From NCBI GenBank assembly GCA_964438705.1, contig CAYTKQ010000013.1, positions 6,958 to 70,957 of the forward strand: a stretch of DNA of 64,000 nt. Direction: 5' to 3'. The stretch is from Christensenella sp964438705 (GTDB taxonomy: Bacteria > Bacillota > Clostridia > Christensenellales > Christensenellaceae). The translations under genes and the position numbers were made by a program. Below the pieces are notes generated by a model. It had not been told where the DNA came from. It saw only the letters and a program-made list of their open reading frames with translations, and searched no databases. Below are positions 61,924-64,000 of this stretch, piece after piece. Positions within the stretch are counted from its first letter, which is position 1. Each line of letters opens with the position of its first letter.

Positions 61924-63588
61924 TCACTTTTCAAGGTCCAGGATGATGTCGTCGAGCGACTTGCCGCCCGGCACCATCGGCAGCACGTTTTCATCCTCAT
62001 GGATGTCGCATTTCACGATCACCGGGCCATCAAGCGCAAACGCCTTTTTGAACGCCGCGTGCAAGTCCCGTTCATTTGAAATGTCCATGCCGTGCGCGCC
62101 CAGCGCCTCCGCCAGCTTCACGTAATCCGTGGGGTTATTGAGCGTGGTCTGACAATAGCGTCCGTCGTAAAACAGCTTTTGCCACTGTCGCACCATGCCG
62201 AGCACGTTGTTGTTGAGCACCAATATCATGATGGGCAGCTTATACTTCACAGCGGTCACAATCTCCTGCATGTTCATGTGGAAGCTGCCGTCCCCCGCGA
62301 TGTTCACCACCTGCCTGCCCGTGCCAAGCGTTGCGCCCATGGCTGCGCCCATACCAAAACCCATCGTGCCGAGGCCGCCCGACGAGATGAATTCGCGGGG
62401 CGCTTCGATGCGCAGGAACTGCGCCGCCCACATCTGATGCTGTCCCACCTCAGTGGTGAACAGCGTACCCTCGGGCGCTTCATCCTGCATGGCCTGCAAT
62501 ATTTTCTTGGGAAAGCGCGCGTTGCGCGTTGCGCGATCCAGAGGATAGCTGCGCTTCCAGTGCCGCACACGGTCCATCCATGTTTCGCTCGTTCTCTTTT
62601 TCACACCGGGCAGCAGCGCCGTCAGCACATCCTTGGCGTTGCCGCGCACTTCGTAGTCTGCCGCAATGTTTTTGTTGATCTCCGCCGGATCCACGTCGAT
62701 GTGCAACACCTTCGCCTGCTTGGCAAACTTTGTGCGGTCAGAGGTCACACGTTCGGAAAACCGCGCGCCCACGGCGATCAGCAGATCGCAATTCGACGCG
62801 CACAGCGCGGATGTTTTGGTGCCGTGCATGCCGATCATGCCCGTATATTGCAGATCGCTCGCCGGAACCGCGCCCATGCCCATCAGAGACATCGTGACCG
62901 GCGCGTTCAGCTTTTTCGCCAGATCGCGTATCTGCTGCTCCGCACCCGCCGCGATCACGCCGCCGCCCGCAAAAATGAAAGGCCTCTCGCTTTGATTGAT
63001 GGCAGCAACCGCAGCCGCGATATCCGCTTTCGTGAAAGCGTTCTTCGGCTCGATGGGCTCCGGCTGCCGCGGCTCGTAATCGAATTCCGCTATGGTGATG
63101 TCCTTTGGCACATCCACCAAAACCGGACCGGGGCGACCGCTCTGCGCGATGTGGAATGCCTCGCGAATCGCGTCTGCCAGCTCGGATATCTCTTTAACGA
63201 TCACATTGTATTTGGTGATCGGGATCGTCACGCCCGTGATATCGATCTCCTGAAAACTGTCCTTACCCAGATTCTTCTTTTCCACGTTCGCCGTGATGGC
63301 CACCAGCGGGATGGAATCCATGTGCGCCGTTGCGATGCCCGTCACCAGATTCGTCGCGCCCGGTCCACTCGTCGCAAACACCACGCCCGGCTTGCCCGTC
63401 GCCCGCGCATATCCGTCCGCTGCGTGCGCCGCGTGCTGCTCGTGACAGGTCAGGATATGGTTGATCTCCGGATAATCGTAAAGCGCGTTGTAGACCGCGA
63501 TAATCTGACCGCCCGGGAACCCGAACACCGTATCCACATTTTGTTCCTTCAAGCATTCCAAGATGATCTGCGCGCCATTTAATTTCAC
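61924..63588 (-). CDS. ilvB: acetolactate synthase catalytic subunit
   Basis: A 554-residue thiamine-diphosphate enzyme, the committed step of valine, leucine and isoleucine synthesis. VFGFPGGQIIAVYNAL, HEQHAAHAADGYARATGKPG with the catalytic Glu, and the cofactor motif GDGSFHMNMQEIVTAVKYKL are present. The start is a GTG at 63588 after GGAGGAT; the TTG at 63603 would place that ribosome binding site inside the gene. It is the first structural gene behind the attenuator terminator. Confidence 0.96.
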   Translation of the reverse strand: MKLNGAQIILECLKEQNVDTVFGFPGGQIIAVYNALYDYPEINHILTCHEQHAAHAADGYARATGKPGVVFATSGPGATNLVTGIATAHMDSIPLVAITANVEKKNLGKDSFQEIDITGVTIPITKYNVIVKEISELADAIREAFHIAQSGRPGPVLVDVPKDITIAEFDYEPRQPEPIEPKNAFTKADIAAAVAAINQSERPFIFAGGGVIAAGAEQQIRDLAKKLNAPVTMSLMGMGAVPASDLQYTGMIGMHGTKTSALCASNCDLLIAVGARFSERVTSDRTKFAKQAKVLHIDVDPAEINKNIAADYEVRGNAKDVLTALLPGVKKRTSETWMDRVRHWKRSYPLDRATRNARFPKKILQAMQDEAPEGTLFTTEVGQHQMWAAQFLRIEAPREFISSGGLGTMGFGMGAAMGATLGTGRQVVNIAGDGSFHMNMQEIVTAVKYKLPIMILVLNNNVLGMVRQWQKLFYDGRYCQTTLNNPTDYVKLAEALGAHGMDISNERDLHAAFKKAFALDGPVIVKCDIHEDENVLPMVPGGKSLDDIILDLEK

Positions 63589-63617
63589 TGTATTATCCTC
63601 CAAGTTCTCGTCTGTTC

Positions 63618-63653
63618 AAAAAAAGAAGGCCTGCGCTCATCGCGCAGGCCTTC
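63618..63653 (-). terminator. attenuator terminator before ilvB
   Basis: A 12-bp perfect stem GAAGGCCTGCGC / GCGCAGGCCTTC with a 5-base loop and seven T on the minus strand, 30 bases before the ilvB start and 23 bases after the leader-peptide stop. An upstream AGGCUU in the leader can pair with AAGGCCU of its 5' arm, giving a possible antiterminator. Confidence 0.88.
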
Positions 63654-63675
63654 GAATTTCACAATCCGTCAGTCC

Positions 63676-63789
63676 TTACCGTGCCCCTCCGGCACAAACG
63701 CAACAAGCCTTATTTGCTCTGCCAATAATGACGAGGCTAATAAGGTTAATAAGGACTACGATGAAGTTGTAAGAATGCTGTTGCTTCAT
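63676..63789 (-). CDS. ilv operon leader peptide (attenuator)
   Basis: A 37-codon open frame starting MKQQHSYNFIVVLINLISLV and continuing IIGRANK. Eleven of fourteen residues in FIVVLINLISLVII are Val, Ile or Leu. It begins about 25 bases after the predicted transcription start, has AGGAAAA upstream, and ends just before the terminator. Within it CCTTATT repeats pair with AATAAGG downstream, the classic 1:2 pairing of ribosome-mediated attenuation: stalling for lack of charged branched-chain tRNA would free an antiterminator. It is too short for ordinary gene finding. Confidence 0.88.
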   Translation of the reverse strand: MKQQHSYNFIVVLINLISLVIIGRANKACCVCAGGAR

Positions 63790-63821
63790 TTTTCCTACGT
63801 CCTTTTGCGTTACTGGTATTT

Positions 63822-63850
63822 ATGATAAAGCCATTCCTTTATTATGTCAA
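63822..63850 (-). promoter_or_regulatory. promoter of the ilv-leu operon
   Basis: A perfect TTGACA (63850-63845) and TATCAT (63827-63822) with a 17-base spacer on the minus strand. An 11-bp inverted repeat (63848-63858 / 63883-63893, CAACATTTTTT) overlaps the -35. Confidence 0.85.
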
Positions 63851-63878
63851 CATTTTTTTGGAATTTTAAACAAAGCAA

Positions 63879-63907
63879 TTGCAAAAAATGTTGGTTTATA
63901 TTAGAAT
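63879..63907 (+). promoter_or_regulatory. promoter of tRNA-Arg
   Basis: TTGCAA (63879-63884) and TAGAAT (63902-63907) with a 17-base spacer, 54 bases before the tRNA. It is back-to-back with the ilv promoter. Confidence 0.5.
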
Positions 63908-63961
63908 AATACAGACGCTTGCGCACCCGAATGCGCTTGTGAATGCTGAATAATGGAATGT

Positions 63962-64000
63962 GCCTCCTTAGTTAAATGGATATAACAAGCCCCTCCTAAG
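63962..64000 (+). tRNA. tRNA-Arg(CCT), 5' part only
   Basis: The acceptor strand GCCTCCT, then TAGTTAAATGGATATAACA as the D-arm, and the anticodon loop CTCCTAA with anticodon CCT at 63995-63997. The window ends at about base 39 of the tRNA. The D-arm and loop closely match Firmicute tRNA-Arg(CCT). Confidence 0.85.

Noticed and set aside
62092..63582. 496-residue open frame opposite ilvB
   Set aside because: Antisense shadow; His/Arg-rich translation without any domain.

Overview
The window looks like chromosome of a strictly anaerobic, moderately GC-rich Firmicute, most likely a gut or sediment member of the Clostridia. The reasons are a single-chain pyruvate:ferredoxin oxidoreductase, an oxygen-sensitive class III ribonucleotide reductase, a ferredoxin-nitroreductase fusion, sugar ABC transporters with a YesMN-type two-component system, strong AGGAGG-type ribosome binding sites, and many TTGACA/TATAAT promoters. 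The genus cannot be fixed from the sequence alone.

Layout. (1) 1-6.7 kb, minus: a sugar operon reading PfkB kinase, a LacI regulator fused to a solute-binding domain, DhaL, DhaK, ABC ATPase and ABC permease, leaving the window on the left. (2) 6.8-10 kb: a HAD phosphatase, an old-yellow-enzyme-type flavoprotein, and a divergent PAS-LuxR regulator. (3) 10-13.1 kb, minus: nrdD-nrdG behind a cobalamin riboswitch and a transcription terminator. (4) 13.2-17 kb, minus: a tight operon of a pentameric-ligand-gated-channel-like protein, a voltage-gated-type K+ channel and a small polytopic protein; then an aquaporin and HU. (5) 17.3-19.5 kb, plus: two TetR-type regulators and a lone cobS. (6) 19.5-27.7 kb, minus: DEAD-box helicase, an AT-rich sigma factor with a putative membrane anti-sigma protein, nifJ, a zinc-dependent phospholipase C-like protein and tag. 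(7) 27.7-32.7 kb, plus: hisC-tyrA-lipoprotein hydrolase, and a diguanylate cyclase. (8) 32.8-38.4 kb, minus: three uroporphyrinogen-decarboxylase-superfamily proteins, an L-rhamnose-mutarotase-type protein and L-fucose isomerase under one promoter with a FadR/GntR-like operator. (9) 38.5-47.2 kb: a sugar ABC transporter and, divergently, a YesN/YesM two-component system. (10) 47.3-51.7 kb, plus: MoxR ATPase, DUF58 protein and a frameshifted transglutaminase. (11) 51.7-52.9 kb, minus: ferredoxin-nitroreductase and an ArsR regulator. (12) 53-63.9 kb, minus: the branched-chain amino acid operon ilvB-ilvN-ilvC-ilvD-leuA-cimA-leuC-leuD plus a VOC protein. (13) The right edge cuts a tRNA-Arg(CCT).

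How it works together. Regions 8 and 9 form a likely deoxyhexose (fucose-like or O-methylated sugar) uptake and catabolism locus. Region 1 is a second sugar or polyol locus with its own regulator-sensor fusion. The branched-chain operon carries two kinds of RNA control. At its head is a leader peptide rich in Val, Ile and Leu followed by a strong terminator, which indicates ribosome-mediated attenuation. Inside the operon, leuA and cimA are each preceded by a closed, structured RNA. The two RNAs share a 35-nt conserved core, yet their closing helices differ in sequence while still pairing. I do not recognise this RNA and consider it the best candidate for something undescribed. The other strong candidates are the ion-channel operon and the URO-D/fucose operon. 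Vitamin B12 recurs: a B12 riboswitch on nrdDG, a solitary cobS, and methyltransferase-like URO-D proteins.
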